The notes beneath the pieces are model-generated. The model was not told the origin of the DNA. It worked only from the letters and a program-made list of their open reading frames with translations, and did no database searches. The position numbers and the translations under genes were made by a program. A DNA stretch of 64,000 nucleotides from Lagopus muta (lineage: Eukaryota; Chordata; Aves; Galliformes; Phasianidae), in contig NC_064443.1 of NCBI RefSeq assembly GCF_023343835.1, positions 16,193,501-16,257,500 on the forward strand, in the 5' to 3' direction. Of this stretch, positions 23,891 to 35,972 are shown piece by piece (within the stretch, counting starts at the first letter, position 1; every line of letters begins with the position of its first letter).

Positions 23891-26800
23891 CAGACCTGAA
23901 GGGGTTAATTCGTTTCTTCTCATCTTCTCTACCACCTGTTTAATTTGCACGCTTGTTTAAAGGGAGGTATTTCTCATCATCCAGCATGTGCTTAAAAGGC
24001 TCACATTATTTTTGTAATACTGTTTTCTTAAATTAAGATTCTCCCCAGTGGGACTGTAGTAAAGTTAAACACCCACATAAGCGATAGCAGGATCAAAGAC
24101 CATGAATCACATAGGATTCTTTGCAAGAACCGTTAGTAGGATGAATAATTTTATACGTGCTCCTTCCTAAAAGAAGAATCAATGGAGCTGCGCTCCTGCA
24201 AAGAAATGAAATGTGGCAGTCAGGGCAGAGATTGCCCGTGAAAAGCAATCTGCACAGTGACAGTGAAGAAACAACAAAAAAAAAAGTTAATGATTATGTT
24301 GTGCAGATGGAAAATGTTAACTGCTCAGCTAAATTAAATAAGGTCTGGAAAACCAGTTGCACCATCTCCTGCAATTTAATTTACTGCTCTTTAAATAGAA
24401 GGCAAGATAATGACTGGGTGAGCTCGAAGTCTGAAATTCATTGGTGCGCCCACCCTGAGCAAGCTCTCTGTTCCAACGGTGAGCCATCCAAGATGTTAAA
24501 CCTGAGCAAAGCACTGCAATAGATGACTGTATCTGGGCACAGCAGCCTGGGTTTGATCAGCAGAGATGGAGAAGTAAGTAGGAGAGAACCGATTTGCTGT
24601 GACCTAAAGGGGCGCCACTCTCTCTGGGCCACCAACAGCCCTCACACATGTGATGTTTTTATTGCCCCTCTGCTGAAGCTGCCAATGAAGTGTTCATTTT
24701 CTACTGTGCTGCACAGCCCCTCTGGAACTAAGGCCAGAGCCAGCAGCACACATTACAAGTACTAAATCCCTTTGAAGCCACCTCTGATGGGACAAACACG
24801 CTTCAGTGAAAGCCTCCAGATCCCATCACCAGAGAGCTGCTCATCCTCCAGAATATTACAGCTGAGGCTGAAAACAAATGATTTTGTTGCAAACAACCTG
24901 AGCTGTAAGGAACAATATCAAAGCACAACCCCCACACTTCCAACACAGAGCAAATAGCAGGCAGCACAGCCTGTGTCATCATGCCAAATGAGACATGTAA
25001 ACCTCCATTTACTTCTTGTTTACAGCAGTAAATAGCAGGCTTCGCAGGGGCAGAAGTTTTGTCATGGGAATCTCAGATAACAGTAAATTAATCTGGTTTG
25101 GGAGGAAGAGCAATCACAGGATGCATTGAATTAGCACATACATCCTACACCTACAGAGATTTCTAAGAAGTCGTGACACAGAGGCAAGAACACATCTCCT
25201 GAGGGGGATCTCACAAGGAGAAACGAAGGTGAGAGCAACGTCCTGATCCTGCTCAGCCTCCTTGCACTGAACAAAACCAATTCAGAGATTAGGAGTCCCA
25301 GGAAATTGCTAGCACTTTGAGAGAGAGATTTATAGGCTTTAATTAACAATGCGTTTCATTGATATTTACCGCATACCCAGAATGTTCACTTTTAAAGAAA
25401 CCCTGCTGATGCCATCTCCTGTGCCTCCATACCTTCCCCAGCAGATTTGCCACACACAAACTGTGTCAGCATGCAACTCCGTGCTCCAAAGCTGTGCAAA
25501 GATGGGGTGACCACAGCTCACCTCTGCAAAAGGTCGAAAAAGAAAAAGAAAAGTTCTTACACAGCAGAACTGGGTGGCTAAGAGGAGGAGGCAGCAGGTA
25601 GGTCAGCTCAGCTGATTGCAGACTGGTAACAGCTGAATTTTCCCAGTCAAGCACTGCCAAGGTGGTTTGGGAAGAAAGAAAACAAACAAGTGAGGTAGAG
25701 TGAGAGATACAGTTCAGGTCCATTCTGCACGCTCTTAGCACTGCTTTCCTGCACCTAGTTTAAGTACTTGTTTGCTATAAGTGCCCAAGCAGTTTGGCAT
25801 GGAGCTGACTAGCACTGAAGCAGGCGCATTGCAGCTGGAAAAAAACACTGTAACTCCTTCCATGGTTTTGACATTTAAAGCCTTGCCCTTATCATCCCTA
25901 AGCCTGGCAGCAACACTTGCTCAAGGCATTATCTGCCTGCTTGGGTGGCTTTTCTCACAGCTCCTGCTTCCAGCTAGAGCAGAGGACTCCTGCAATGCAA
26001 GCAGCAGAGGCTGGAAGGGGCAGACAGCCTCTTAAAGCATTCAGGACCATCCTTCCACTTGGCAGTTGTATAACATCACTGTGGCAACTACAGTGCTTGC
26101 ATACATGAGAAATATTAGGAAAGCATTAAGCTTATTTTAGCTATGTTTTAACACTGTTTAGCACCTGCAAGCGAGGAAGAGAACAAGCACCATCTGAGCA
26201 GTCATGTTGCACTGCCATGTTGGAAGCATTCCAAGCTATTTCCAAGGCAGTAGGTATGACACCTTCGAGAACATCAAGCTGATAACCAGCTTTTGCTTAT
26301 TTGGTTCTCCTGATAAAAAAGGAACTTAGTGAGATGTTGAGAAAGACCTCTGTCTAGCTGCTGATCCTCTTTTTCAAAGAGCCTGCTGCAGCATAAACCT
26401 CCCTGGCCTTGATTGCTGGCTGGAGCACAAGCCCTGGCTGCTGTGCCCAGCTGCTGCTGGTGCCCTGCTGGCATACAGAGCCAACAGCCATGAAATGTGA
26501 TTCCTGTACCAAAGGCTGCTGTCATGATTACCACTGGCTCTTGAAACACTGCCTGTGCCTTCAGAAGCATATTAAGTAATGCAGGAGCTGCTTCTGATTG
26601 CTTCTCAGGAAGATAAACTGATCAAGTGGAAGCCAAAGCAGAGGTGAGGATGAAGGGATTTGATTTGATATTTGCTTCCAAAGGCTTAAATAAACATTTT
26701 TTTTAAAACCTAAAGCATGATATTAAAGAGTTGAATCCAAATGCTTTTGGCAAAAGCTCCCCCATCTAGGAATGATTTCATATCAGCCAAGCTGTTAAGC

Positions 26801-29800
26801 AGAGGTTGTCATGGAAACAAGTTATATTCAAATGATATGGCCAGAGATATACTGTATTTAGTGAGTTCTTCATTTGCTGCATATTGGGAACATGTCAGAA
26901 CTAAACGATATTGCATAACTTTGTTTTGTTCAAAACTAACTGGCTTGCACCCCCTGTTTTTCTGGCAGGCATGAGCCAGCGCCTGGGGCAGCGAGCAGCA
27001 CTGAGCAGTGCTCTGCAGGACAGGCTTTTCCCCTCTGCCTCCTGGAAACTGCCTTCCACAGAGGCAAGGGGCACAGACCTACCAAACACGTGCACATGTG
27101 GACATCCCACAGGTGTCCATCACCTCCTTACAAACACAGCCTACTATTCACTTTCTGTCTGTGAATGACAGTGGAGCAAATCTCAGACAGGACTCTGGAT
27201 ACTGAGTTCCTACATCCACTTTTTTTTTTCGCTATTAAGAAGTGCAGCTTTTACTCAGCAGTGTGCAAAGGAAAGTACTTGGGGTGATCTCCTGAGAGGT
27301 GGAGAAGCTGACCATCAGGAAGAAGTTAAAGAGAAGTAAAGCTTACCCTTAAAGTCCTCACAGAACTGTAAAACTGCACAGAGAGATGACAGCACATCAC
27401 AACTTCTTGTTCCAGGGTCCCGTGAAATCCTATGAGGGTTTGCTCACTCTGAGGCAGATGGTACTAAACTTTTCTCAGCATTCTCTTCCTTACAGTTTAT
27501 AAAGCAAAACCAACACTAAATAGCAACTCAGGTTTATGACAAAGCAAATAAAACCCCGTTTTGTTTTGGGTTTTTTTGCCATAAGTGAATATGCTCATGA
27601 AGAAAACAGTATAAACTCCCTGCTCACCTTTGCTCAGTGCACCAGTGTGAAGGACATCAGCCTTTCCAGGTGCTTTGTGTTGCAGAATCACTGCTGTTTG
27701 GTCACAGCTGCTCATGAAGTTTCAGCCCAACCCAAAGCCCTTATCTTTATTTTTGACCCAGCTGCTTTTGGGGAACTGAACTGGCATGATATCCAACCCA
27801 CACAGCAGGCTTTAGGAGACCTGAATTTCTGACACAGCTTTCAGAAGACTGATAACAGGCTTCTGATTTCATCCCTTCCTGTTCCCCATGCAGGGAGGCA
27901 TTACACCTATCCTAGGACCTAAAGAAACAATGCCTAGTGGAAATGAGATCATGAGCAGAAATGCAAGAAACCTGTGGACCACAAATCTGAGCTGAATTAT
28001 ACACTGGGCACAACTTCCAAACAGCTTTCCTTTGCTTATTTCCTAGCAAAATATCTGCACAATGTTTCACTTAGATATTGCTTCCCCAAACATGGGGATC
28101 TCAAAATAGCATCATCCACCATGCTATTCAATGTGTTACATTAAATTCAAAGGAATATTATTGGCACCACATCTGGCAATGGCTTTGATGTGGAACATGA
28201 GCTTAAATACTGATTTTTTTTTGACAGGCAGCCCAGCATGCAGCTGAAGGAAATAATATGGAAGAGTCACATCCTACAGGCTGAGCAGAACACGTTGGGC
28301 TGTACTGCAGGGAGCCACGGGTGGAAGCTTCATCTTGTATTGATACTGCAAGAAATGGAAGAATTACAAAACAGAAAAGAAGTACAAATAAACTCATTTG
28401 TGCAGACCTGATGCTCATCTCACGCACATTAGGAGCTCAACACCGCTCACAGAGGGTCGCTGAACTTTGCATCGCACCCTGGCGAATTGTACCCAGTGAG
28501 GGCAGTGAAACCGAAGGCCCTCCGGAAGCGAACCACTAGAGGGAGACTGACTTCATGCTGTGACATCGATCCCGCACCTCCAACGCCAGATTCAGATCGA
28601 ACGCGCTCCAAATAGCTCAAGTCAAAACTACTCGTGTGTGGCTTCCTCTCAACTAAAAGTGGATGAAACGAATAGGTCGAGTCTGCCTTATTACTGTAAA
28701 GTGGGAGAGCGTTGTGTAAATGGGATCAGGCAATCAGGTATCCTACTGTCTGTAAGAGAGGTGAGACCCAACCTATGAAAAAAACACACCAAAAAATACC
28801 CCAGCCACTGAAAATACTAATAGCTGTATCCTAGCAACATCACACGTTCCTTGTGGACTTTGTTCTGGAGCCTACAGTCTTATTTCATCAAAATTATTGA
28901 CTTTCTCAAAGTCTCTAAACGACCATCAAAAACCAGTTAGTGCTTAAAAAATACAAACATTTAATTAGTCGCATTAATAAGCAAAGAAGAAAAGGAGCTT
29001 TGCATGCTAGCACTGCCTTTTCATGGAGCTCAGTTTAGCATCCTGTGAAATCAGCATCAAAATCTCCACTTTATTTGTTGGTGAGAGAGCCAGGTCCCAC
29101 CTCAGGGAAGAAAAGGTGCAAATGGGGGTTGGCAGATGGGAGCTGTTCCCTAGGTTGGACTCAGACATTGCTCAGCTGAAGCCCATACAGCTCCCCACGG
29201 CTCTTCTAATCGTCATGTTCTTACTGGGAAGGTAAAATGGCATTTACAGGGTATGCAGGGGCTTTGCACTGTGCACATTACCAAATAAAGGAGAAAAAAA
29301 TCAAGCAAAAAACAACTAGCAACAGCAACACAACCCAACGACAGAGAAATTGGCTGCTCGTTATCCATAACAGCTTGCACGATGATCTGAACAGTCCTGG
29401 GGGGCATGTTACATTTAGCTCAGGGTTTGGGCAGGCTCAGATTTCGGTGCAATTTTCACTCAGCTCCAAACTGCATCACAGCTTTTCTGATAGTTTTTCT
29501 CTATTATTTCAAGCTCAGCTTCAGTGAGTTAGCAAGACATTTTAGCAGAGAGAAAGTGCCATTAAAATAATAAATTCCTTCTCATGAGGCTGCCTTAAAA
29601 GCTCAGTTGATAGAACAGTACAACAAAAAGCGCTTCTCGTGCTTTACTTGGCCCACAAAGTTGCTTGAGACTCATGAACACTTCCGAACTGCATAAGCTT
29701 TTTATGTGCTATTTCTGTAGTTCAAAACTAACCAAGAGAGTGCCTTTGTTGAAGCAGCAATTTAAGAGCACAGAAGTGTTAGCAGCTCTCTCAGAGAAGA

Positions 29801-31374
29801 GAAGAACCTATACTTTATAATTGCAACTGAAGTCATTACTTTGTATTCCTCAGAATAGATTATAATGAAAGACTCTGATTGGTAAATGAACCTTTGAACT
29901 AATGTCACCAGTGGTACAGGAACCCACTCAAGTACCTCCAGCAATGTAAATAAGTCAATAGTTCTCCCTGACAATTAGATTTATCCCCAAAGTGCTCAAA
30001 GGTAATCAGCTAATGAAAAATTTAGAGATTCATCCCAAGTTATGCTCCTTGTTATACCCTGTTGGGCTAATTTCTACCTAGGTGATATATAAAAAGGGAG
30101 AAAAAAGCAAAATGCATCACATGTACCACCAAAACAAAGGTGTGAAGCACAGACTGGCTAGATGGTTGTAACTGCATAGGGAAGAGAACGAACAGGAAAA
30201 TCTGTACATGGGGAGATGCCCCTGAGACCTCAGAGGAAGGACTTTCTGTAGCTTGCTCAGCACTGCTGTGGGCCTGGAGCAGCAGCAGAAAGGCTCAGTG
30301 CTGTGGGCAGCTTGTGCCTCGCTGAGGCCGTGCCCTGCAGCGGGGGAGTGCTGCAAAAGCTTCAGAAGAGCAGCATGTCCCCGGCCATTCAGAGGCTCAG
30401 CGAAGAAGAGGCAGTGAGAGAAGCGAGCAGGAGGCAGCCATTCTTCCCCTCTGCTTTCTTCCCTCTCCATTGAGTGCACTTTAAAGGCCCGCTCCCTTTG
30501 CAGGGCGCTCAGAACTTCCAGCAAGTGGCACACAGAGGCACTCACAGCCATGATACCTGCGTCTGGTTATTTCCAGTCAAAATAATCTCCTACTCAATTA
30601 TGGAGAAGAATAGAGGAGCTCAGCCTGACTCACAGTCACATGGGGGAAAAATGAGAGGAGTTGCTGGAGTTCAAAACGTTCTGCTGCTGTGGAGGAGGAT
30701 CAGTGCAGCGGGAAGGAGTGCTGCTCTGCAGCAGCGCATCTCTGAGGGATGGAGGAGACCTGAGCCTGCTCCCCGCTGTGCCAACTGCACTCCTCCACTC
30801 TTCTCTCCTCCCTCCCCAGGAGAGCACATGGAGTATTGCACAGCCGGGGAGAAGCCCTTGGAAGATGCGAGGGCTGTCAGATGCCGCTCTCCAAATGCAT
30901 GCAAAGCAATTTTGGGTTCAGCAGCGACACTAATGCTCCATCTGCTCTGCTGTCATTTGTTCATTTGGTGTGCCTGTGCCAACACTTCTGTGAACAAAGC
31001 CACATCCAAACCCTTTGTTACTGCCCTGCTGACCGAGGAATCACACTCAGCCTGATGGCAGCGCTCTGTGCCTGCCCTCCCCAACCCCCTGCCCCAACAC
31101 CTGTGCAGTGCTTTCCCAAAGCTGCTTCAAAGCTGCTCTCCCTCATTTTGCTCCCATGTAGCAAAGCTGTACCATGCTTAGAAGGCAAGCATGACTCCTG
31201 TTCAAAGCATTCAAGGTAGTAGCATAAATTTTGCAGACATAGAGCCTCTCATTTTATTTTCACGTTAGCCAGTATCTGAACGTTACCTTAATGTGTCATT
31301 TTTTCATTCTGCCATTGTCACCAAGTATCACTGAGACCTTGTAGCTCCCTACAACTCCCTGAAAGGAGGGCATA
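23891..31374. other. EIF4E3-GPR27 intergenic region, proximal part
   Basis: Between the divergent promoters of EIF4E3 and GPR27. No coding exon is supported; open frames such as 30474-31055 (plus) and 30117-30551 (minus) overlap each other and show no domain. A CpG-containing patch with a CTCF-like site (28,430-28,700) stands out. Alternative upstream first exons of EIF4E3 could lie here, as in mammals, but I cannot place one from sequence. Confidence 0.5.
28533..28545 (+). promoter_or_regulatory. CTCF-like site
   Basis: CCACTAGAGGGAG closely follows the CTCF core (CCASYAGRKGGC) except near its end. It sits in a patch unusually rich in CpG for this interval, midway between the EIF4E3 and GPR27 promoters. 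Insulator function is inferred. Confidence 0.35.
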
Positions 31375-31673
31375 GCAAGGTGGGGGTCAACCTCTGCTCC
31401 CAGGTAACAGCGATAGGACAAGAGGGAACGGCCTCACATTGCACCAGGGGAGGTTTGGATTGGATTTTGGGTGAAATTTCTTCTCAGAAAGAGCAATAAA
31501 GCATTGGCACAGGTTGTCCAGGGAAGTGGTGTGGTCACCATCCCTGGAGGTGCTAGAGAACTGTGGAGATGTGGCACGGAGGGACACAGGGACATGGTCA
31601 GTGGGGATGGATTGGGGATGGACTCAGGAATCACGGAGATCTTCTCCAACTTTAATGGTTCTATCACTCCTCA
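31375..31673 (+). repeat. CR1 LINE 3' end (longest copy in the window)
   Basis: About 300 bp of CR1 readable end to end: GATAGGACAAGAGGGAACGG, TTGCACCAGGGGAGGTTTGG, AATTTCTTCTCAGAAAGAG, CACCATCCCTGGAGGTGCTA, and a tail TCTTCTCCAACTTTAATGG. 5'-truncated and non-coding. Confidence 0.94.
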
Positions 31674-32870
31674 ATTACTATACCTGAAAACTTGTCCTTG
31701 CCTGAATTGCATGTGATGGCAAAATCATTGTGGCTGACTGCTCCCACCTACTCCACTTCCCAGCAGTGTCTCTGCTATGGCAGGAGCTCAGATTTTAACC
31801 TTCAGGCACATCCTGACATTTCCTGCTTCCCTTGGATCACCCAGGAGATAACACTTTGGTTGCTGCTGCAGTGGTGCCAAGGACACGTGGTGAAGACACT
31901 GTGACTGTCCCTGCACTTCCTTCTGGCTTAAGCTCTCTCCAAGCTACAGGTGGAAGAAAGATGAGCTAGCAGTTTGCTGTGAGCCTGGCACAGCAGCTGT
32001 GAATTACAGCAGTGCCCAAGAAAGCTCAGCTGCGCTGGTGTGCATGCAGGGAAGCACAGAGGAGAGAAGAAGATGAGCTGCTGCCTTGCTCACAGAGCTC
32101 CCATAGCAGGTAAGGTTCCCTTTGGTCCCCCGTGTGCCCAGGGCCAACCAGTCCTGGGCTGCTGGTGGTGGCCCCAGTGCCCCAGGCACGAGATCCCCCC
32201 ATGTCCCACAGAAAGCTGCTCCCGGTGCCAGCTGCCAAGAGGACACCACACACCCAGAGCTTGTCACCACCCGCAGTGCCTGTGTGGGAGACTGCAGAGA
32301 GCACTGAGCAACCCGTGGGCAATCCTCTGTCACAGCACAACTCCAGTGCAAATGAGAAACCTAACTACTGCGAACAGCTCAGATGTGTTGGTAGAAAGCA
32401 AAAAGCAGCCTCAATTAGCTGCCTTTTTGTGTGTGTGTGTGCTTTTAGAATTTCTTTGCACTCAATAAATACAAGATCCAAACCAGACTCAAGGGCAATG
32501 GGCACGTCGCCCTCAACCACCCTTTGGGCTGAAGTCAGCTGTAGGCTCCACCAGTGTCCAAACACTACAGCTGCTCCGGATGTCTGAGGTCTGCATGCAG
32601 CCCCAGCTCAGATTTCTGACACCGCTCACAAAGCCCTGCTTGAAGGCTGCTCCACCAGAACCGGCATTTGGGGCTGATGCGGATAATTTATTTGCAATCG
32701 TTTCTGGAATATCACCGAATTTACTGATGGCTTTTAATCCTTTGAAAGGGATTTTGGATGCGTCCTTCATGAGAGCCATGATGGAAATTCAGCAGCAGCA
32801 CAATAATTGCATTAGCATCTTCAGCATGCCCAGGGCCTTGCCCTAAATATCCTTCTTTTCTGCCTGTTTA
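31674..32870. other. intergenic, GPR27 5' flank
   Basis: No gene recognised. Contains a short (GT)n run at about 32,428-32,440. The interval 32,580-32,850 has an open plus-strand frame of 88 codons without any domain. Confidence 0.45.
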
Positions 32871-33860
32871 GGTGCATCAGACCCCACACGTCAGGGCTCT
32901 GACTCGCAGAGGCGGCACTGTGTTCCCGCTGAGACGTGTGTCCATCAGCTCGCTGCAGAGCTGCACCCTCTGAAGCACTCCCTGCCCAGCGGGGACAACC
33001 GCAGCAACAGGCGGCATCTTCCCTCCGCGCACACACGGGGAGAGCTCCGGCACGGCTGTATCCAGCGGCAGCGCGCTGCTGACCGCGGCACGGCGAGGTA
33101 CATCTCTGCCACACGGATACCCGCACGCTGCGGCTCTCAGCGGGCACGTCCGTGGGTGCGCACCCACCTGTGCCGCGCACGCACCTCCAGCCATGACTTC
33201 ACCCCTCCGCCCCCACCTCTCCGAGGCCGCCGCGCAGCGGCACCGCACGGCCGTGCCTTCCCCTCCCGCACACCGCCAGCGGTTCGGCTCCGCGACGGAC
33301 AGCGGGGCGGGGACAGGCGGCTCCGCTCCGGGTCGCGCTGCGGCAGCGAAACCTCCGCACCGCTCCGCGCCGCTGCGCGCTCTCCTCGGTCCCGCGCTCC
33401 GCAGGGGCCGGGCTGCGCGGGGGGCGGAGGCAGTTGCGGAGAGAGGGAGGGAAGGAAGGAAGGAAGAAAGGAGGGAGGGGGATTTACCCCATTGTCCTCG
33501 CCGGGAGCTGGGCAGAGCCGCCGCCGCTGTGCGCAGGCTCGGCCGGCCCCTCGCCCCGCGCGGCGGCGGAGCAGCTCGGTGGTGGTAAGGGGGGAGGGGG
33601 GTCCGCGCCGCTCCGCGCCTCGCCCCCAGAGCCCCTTCCTTCCTCCATCCCTCCATCGCTCCATCCCTCCCCTACATGGGGCGGCGGCGGCGCGGGGCGC
33701 GGCCCTAGCGGGGCGCGGAGCCGCATGGCCCGCGGGGAGTGCGGCGGCAGCGCCGCTCCTCGCCCGAGCGGCGGCGGCGGCGGCGGAGGGGGGAGAACGG
33801 CGGCGGCGACGGGGATGGGGGTGCCGCGCGGCGCGGGTTGGGCGGCGGAAGGCGGCGGTG

Positions 33861-34034
33861 ATGGCGGGGCCCGCGGCCCCGGAGCGCCACCGCTGCGCTG
33901 AGCCCCCGGGCCTGCCGCGAGGAGGAGGAGGAGGTGGAGGAGGAGGAGGAGGAGGAGGAAGGACCCGATGGCGAACAGCAGCGAGCTGGGGAGCAGCAGC
34001 AGCCCGCACCTGCCCAGCGCCGGCGGCCTGCTGA
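33861..34034 (+). other. upstream ORF overlapping the GPR27 start
   Basis: A 57-residue frame opening with ATG in a strong context (G at -3 and +4) and ending with TGA 64 nt inside GPR27, in another frame. It contains 13 consecutive glycine codons encoded by the GGA run (one is GGT). If the mRNA starts upstream of 33,861, ribosomes would meet this ATG first, and it would dampen GPR27 translation. Expression is unproven. Confidence 0.4.
33921..33959 (+). repeat. (GGA)13 repeat with one GGT interruption
   Basis: Thirteen trinucleotide units ending 8 nt before the GPR27 start codon. In mRNA it is a G-rich purine run that could fold or bind purine-rich RNA-binding proteins. Likely length-polymorphic. 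Confidence 0.9.
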
Positions 34035-35110
34035 GCGCCTCCGGGCTGAAGCTGGCCACGCTGGGGCTGATCCTCTGCGTGAGCCTGGCAGGCAACGTGC
34101 TCTTCGCTTGGCTCATCCTCAAGGACCGACACCTGCACCGTGCCCCATACTACCTGCTGCTGGACCTCTGCTTGGCCGATGGGCTCCGCTCGCTGGCCTG
34201 CTTCCCCTTCGTCATGCTGTCGGTGCGCAGCGGGGCCGCCTGGCCCCACGGGCTGCTCAGCTGCAAGGTGCTGGCCTTCCTGGCCGTGCTCTTCTGCTTC
34301 CACGCCGCCTTCCTGCTCTTCTGCGTGGGGGTCACGCGCTACATGGCCATCGCCCACCACCGCTTCTATGCCAAGCGCATGACGGGCTGGACCTGCCTGG
34401 CTGTGGTGTGCATGGTGTGGACTCTCTCCATGGCCATGGCCTTCCCTCCCGTCTTCGATGTGGGCACCTACAAGTTCATCCGGGAGGAGGAGCAGTGCAT
34501 CTTTGAGCACCGCTACGTCAAGGCCAACGACACGCTGGGCTTCATGCTCATGCTGGCGGCCGTCATCGCCGCCACCCACCTGGTCTACATCAAGCTGCTC
34601 TTCTTCATCCACGGCCACCGCAAAATGAAGCCGGCCCAGCTGGTCCCAGCCATCAGCCAGAACTGGACCTTCCATGGGCCGGGGGCCACGGGCCAGGCGG
34701 CGGCCAACTGGACGGCTGGCTTTGGTAGGGGACCCACGCCGCCCACCCTGGTGGGCATCAGGCAGGCCACCCACAGCCAGATCAAGAGGCTGCTAGTGCT
34801 GGAGGAGTTTAAGATGGAGAAAAGGCTCTGCAAGATGTTCTACATGATCACCTTGCTTTTCCTGCTCCTCTGGTCCCCCTACATTGTGGCCTGCTACCTG
34901 CGGGTCTTCATTAAGGCCAGCTCCATCCCCCAGGTGTACCTGACCACCTCTGTCTGGATGACATTTGCCCAGGCCGGGGTCAACCCCATCCTTTGCTTCA
35001 TCTTCAACAAGGAGCTCAGGGTCTGCCTCCGAGCCCACTTCCCGTGCTGCCAAAGCATCCAGAGCACCCAGGGCACCATCCTGTGCGATCTCAAGAGCTT
35101 TGGGATGTAG
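33968..35110 (+). CDS. GPR27: orphan G-protein-coupled receptor 27 (SREB1), intronless
   Basis: Rhodopsin-class orphan receptor of the SREB family (GPR27, GPR85, GPR173), a plasma-membrane protein expressed mainly in brain and endocrine tissue in mammals. 380 aa against about 375 in human. Seven hydrophobic helices at roughly 27-51, 60-84, 97-122, 141-161, 190-214, 287-313 and 323-346. Conserved disulfide pair C99-C177. Sequons at N3 and N187. The DRY motif is TRY (123-125), the TM6 motif LWSP (301-304), and TM7 reads NPILCF (339-344) instead of NPxxY, all SREB traits. The third loop holds the family signature WTFHGPGATGQAAANWTAGF (233-252). C360-C361 may be palmitoylated. The start is set by an in-frame TGA at 33,899-33,901 with no ATG between, and by the family MAN start. 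The start context is poor at -3 (C). Placement between EIF4E3 and PROK2 separates it from its paralogues. Confidence 0.98.
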   Translation: MANSSELGSSSSPHLPSAGGLLSASGLKLATLGLILCVSLAGNVLFAWLILKDRHLHRAPYYLLLDLCLADGLRSLACFPFVMLSVRSGAAWPHGLLSCKVLAFLAVLFCFHAAFLLFCVGVTRYMAIAHHRFYAKRMTGWTCLAVVCMVWTLSMAMAFPPVFDVGTYKFIREEEQCIFEHRYVKANDTLGFMLMLAAVIAATHLVYIKLLFFIHGHRKMKPAQLVPAISQNWTFHGPGATGQAAANWTAGFGRGPTPPTLVGIRQATHSQIKRLLVLEEFKMEKRLCKMFYMITLLFLLLWSPYIVACYLRVFIKASSIPQVYLTTSVWMTFAQAGVNPILCFIFNKELRVCLRAHFPCCQSIQSTQGTILCDLKSFGM

Positions 35111-35221
35111 GGGGGCTTCCTCAGCCTACAAAAAAGAAAGATGGATACCATTTTCCATGTTTCTGCATATGATCTCAAGAAAGTGTGACCCGTGGGGGAT
35201 GTACTGAGCCACCACCCGGCA

Positions 35222-35362
35222 CCCAAACCTTAGGCTGTAAGAAGCTGTTTTATTTATTTTTCTATACTCTGCGTGTGCTCTCCAGAACATAACAGGTTGC
35301 TGTTTATGGAAACAGGTACTTGAGCAGAACACCCCCAAACCTTAGGCTGTACGAAGCTGTTT
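35222..35362 (+). repeat. GPR27: 29-bp direct repeat pair in the GPR27 3' UTR
   Basis: Units at 35,222-35,250 and 35,334-35,362 are identical but for one base (A or C at unit position 19). Each contains CCCAAACCTTAGGCTGTA or its one-base variant. Spacing is 112 bp start to start. It is a partial duplication or a repeated regulatory motif. Confidence 0.9.
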
Positions 35363-35966
35363 CTCTTTGTGATTATGTGGTTTTTAACAACAAAACAGGG
35401 CTCCAAGTTTCTGGTCTTGCTTCTAATGTTTCTAGACATGATTCCAACAGATACGGATTAAGGCCATGACGTTTTCTTTTTTTTTTTTTTCCTATTCCTG
35501 TCTGTTTTGATAAAGGCTTAACAATTTTACTCATGTAATATTTGATAAAAGCCAAGACAATTTTATACTAAAGTTATTTTTGATGACCTCAAGAGGTGTT
35601 GTTTTCTTATCATTTGATTTCAGTGAAGAACAAGAAGAGGACGTTCCTGGTGTGCTTTAGTGGAAGTCGGTTTTTGGTGGGAGCTGTGGGTTCATTCATT
35701 CTCAAATGGTTTGAGTATTTGAAGCAGTTACTTATAACTTTTGCCTGACATGCAAACAGTGTAGAACTAATTTCGATTTTCTCGTTGCACTATTTATTTG
35801 GTAATATTTCGGAACTATTTGTGAAATGTGATTTTAAAATACCAACTTTAAAACTAATCAACTATAGCAGTTTTTAAAAACCTAGATTGAAATTCATATT
35901 TTACTGCCTTTATAGGAAGTTATCTACAAACCTGGGTAACACTTGTACATTTTGACTGTTTTCTTT

Positions 35967-35972
35967 AATAAA
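35967..35972 (+). promoter_or_regulatory. GPR27: GPR27 poly(A) signal (proximal)
   Basis: Canonical AATAAA, 857 nt after the stop codon, in AT-rich sequence. Confidence 0.55.

Larger units (their letters stand above)
32880..34300 (+). promoter_or_regulatory. GPR27: GPR27 CpG-island promoter and 5' UTR
   Basis: Very CpG-rich block starting about 1.1 kb before the GPR27 start and running into the coding sequence. It includes a (GGAA)n stretch at 33,441-33,465, GGC runs at 33,770-33,800 and a GGA run at 33,921-33,959. No TATA box. The transcription start cannot be fixed by eye. The island may also serve minus-strand (EIF4E3-side) transcripts. Confidence 0.75.

Noticed and set aside
30474-31055. 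193-codon plus-strand frame between EIF4E3 and GPR27
   Set aside because: No recognisable protein. Several other frames are open over the same DNA, as expected from GC-moderate, CpG-poor sequence.
33156-33860. Long plus-strand frame upstream of GPR27 as an N-terminal gene
   Set aside because: Low-complexity island translation in a different frame from GPR27. Only its last part from the ATG at 33,861 is kept, as an upstream ORF.
33137-34774. 545-codon open frame antisense to GPR27
   Set aside because: It is the complement of a GC-rich coding region and CpG island, where stops are scarce. Low-complexity Pro/Arg/Ala sequence with no domain; the sense frame is an unmistakable receptor.
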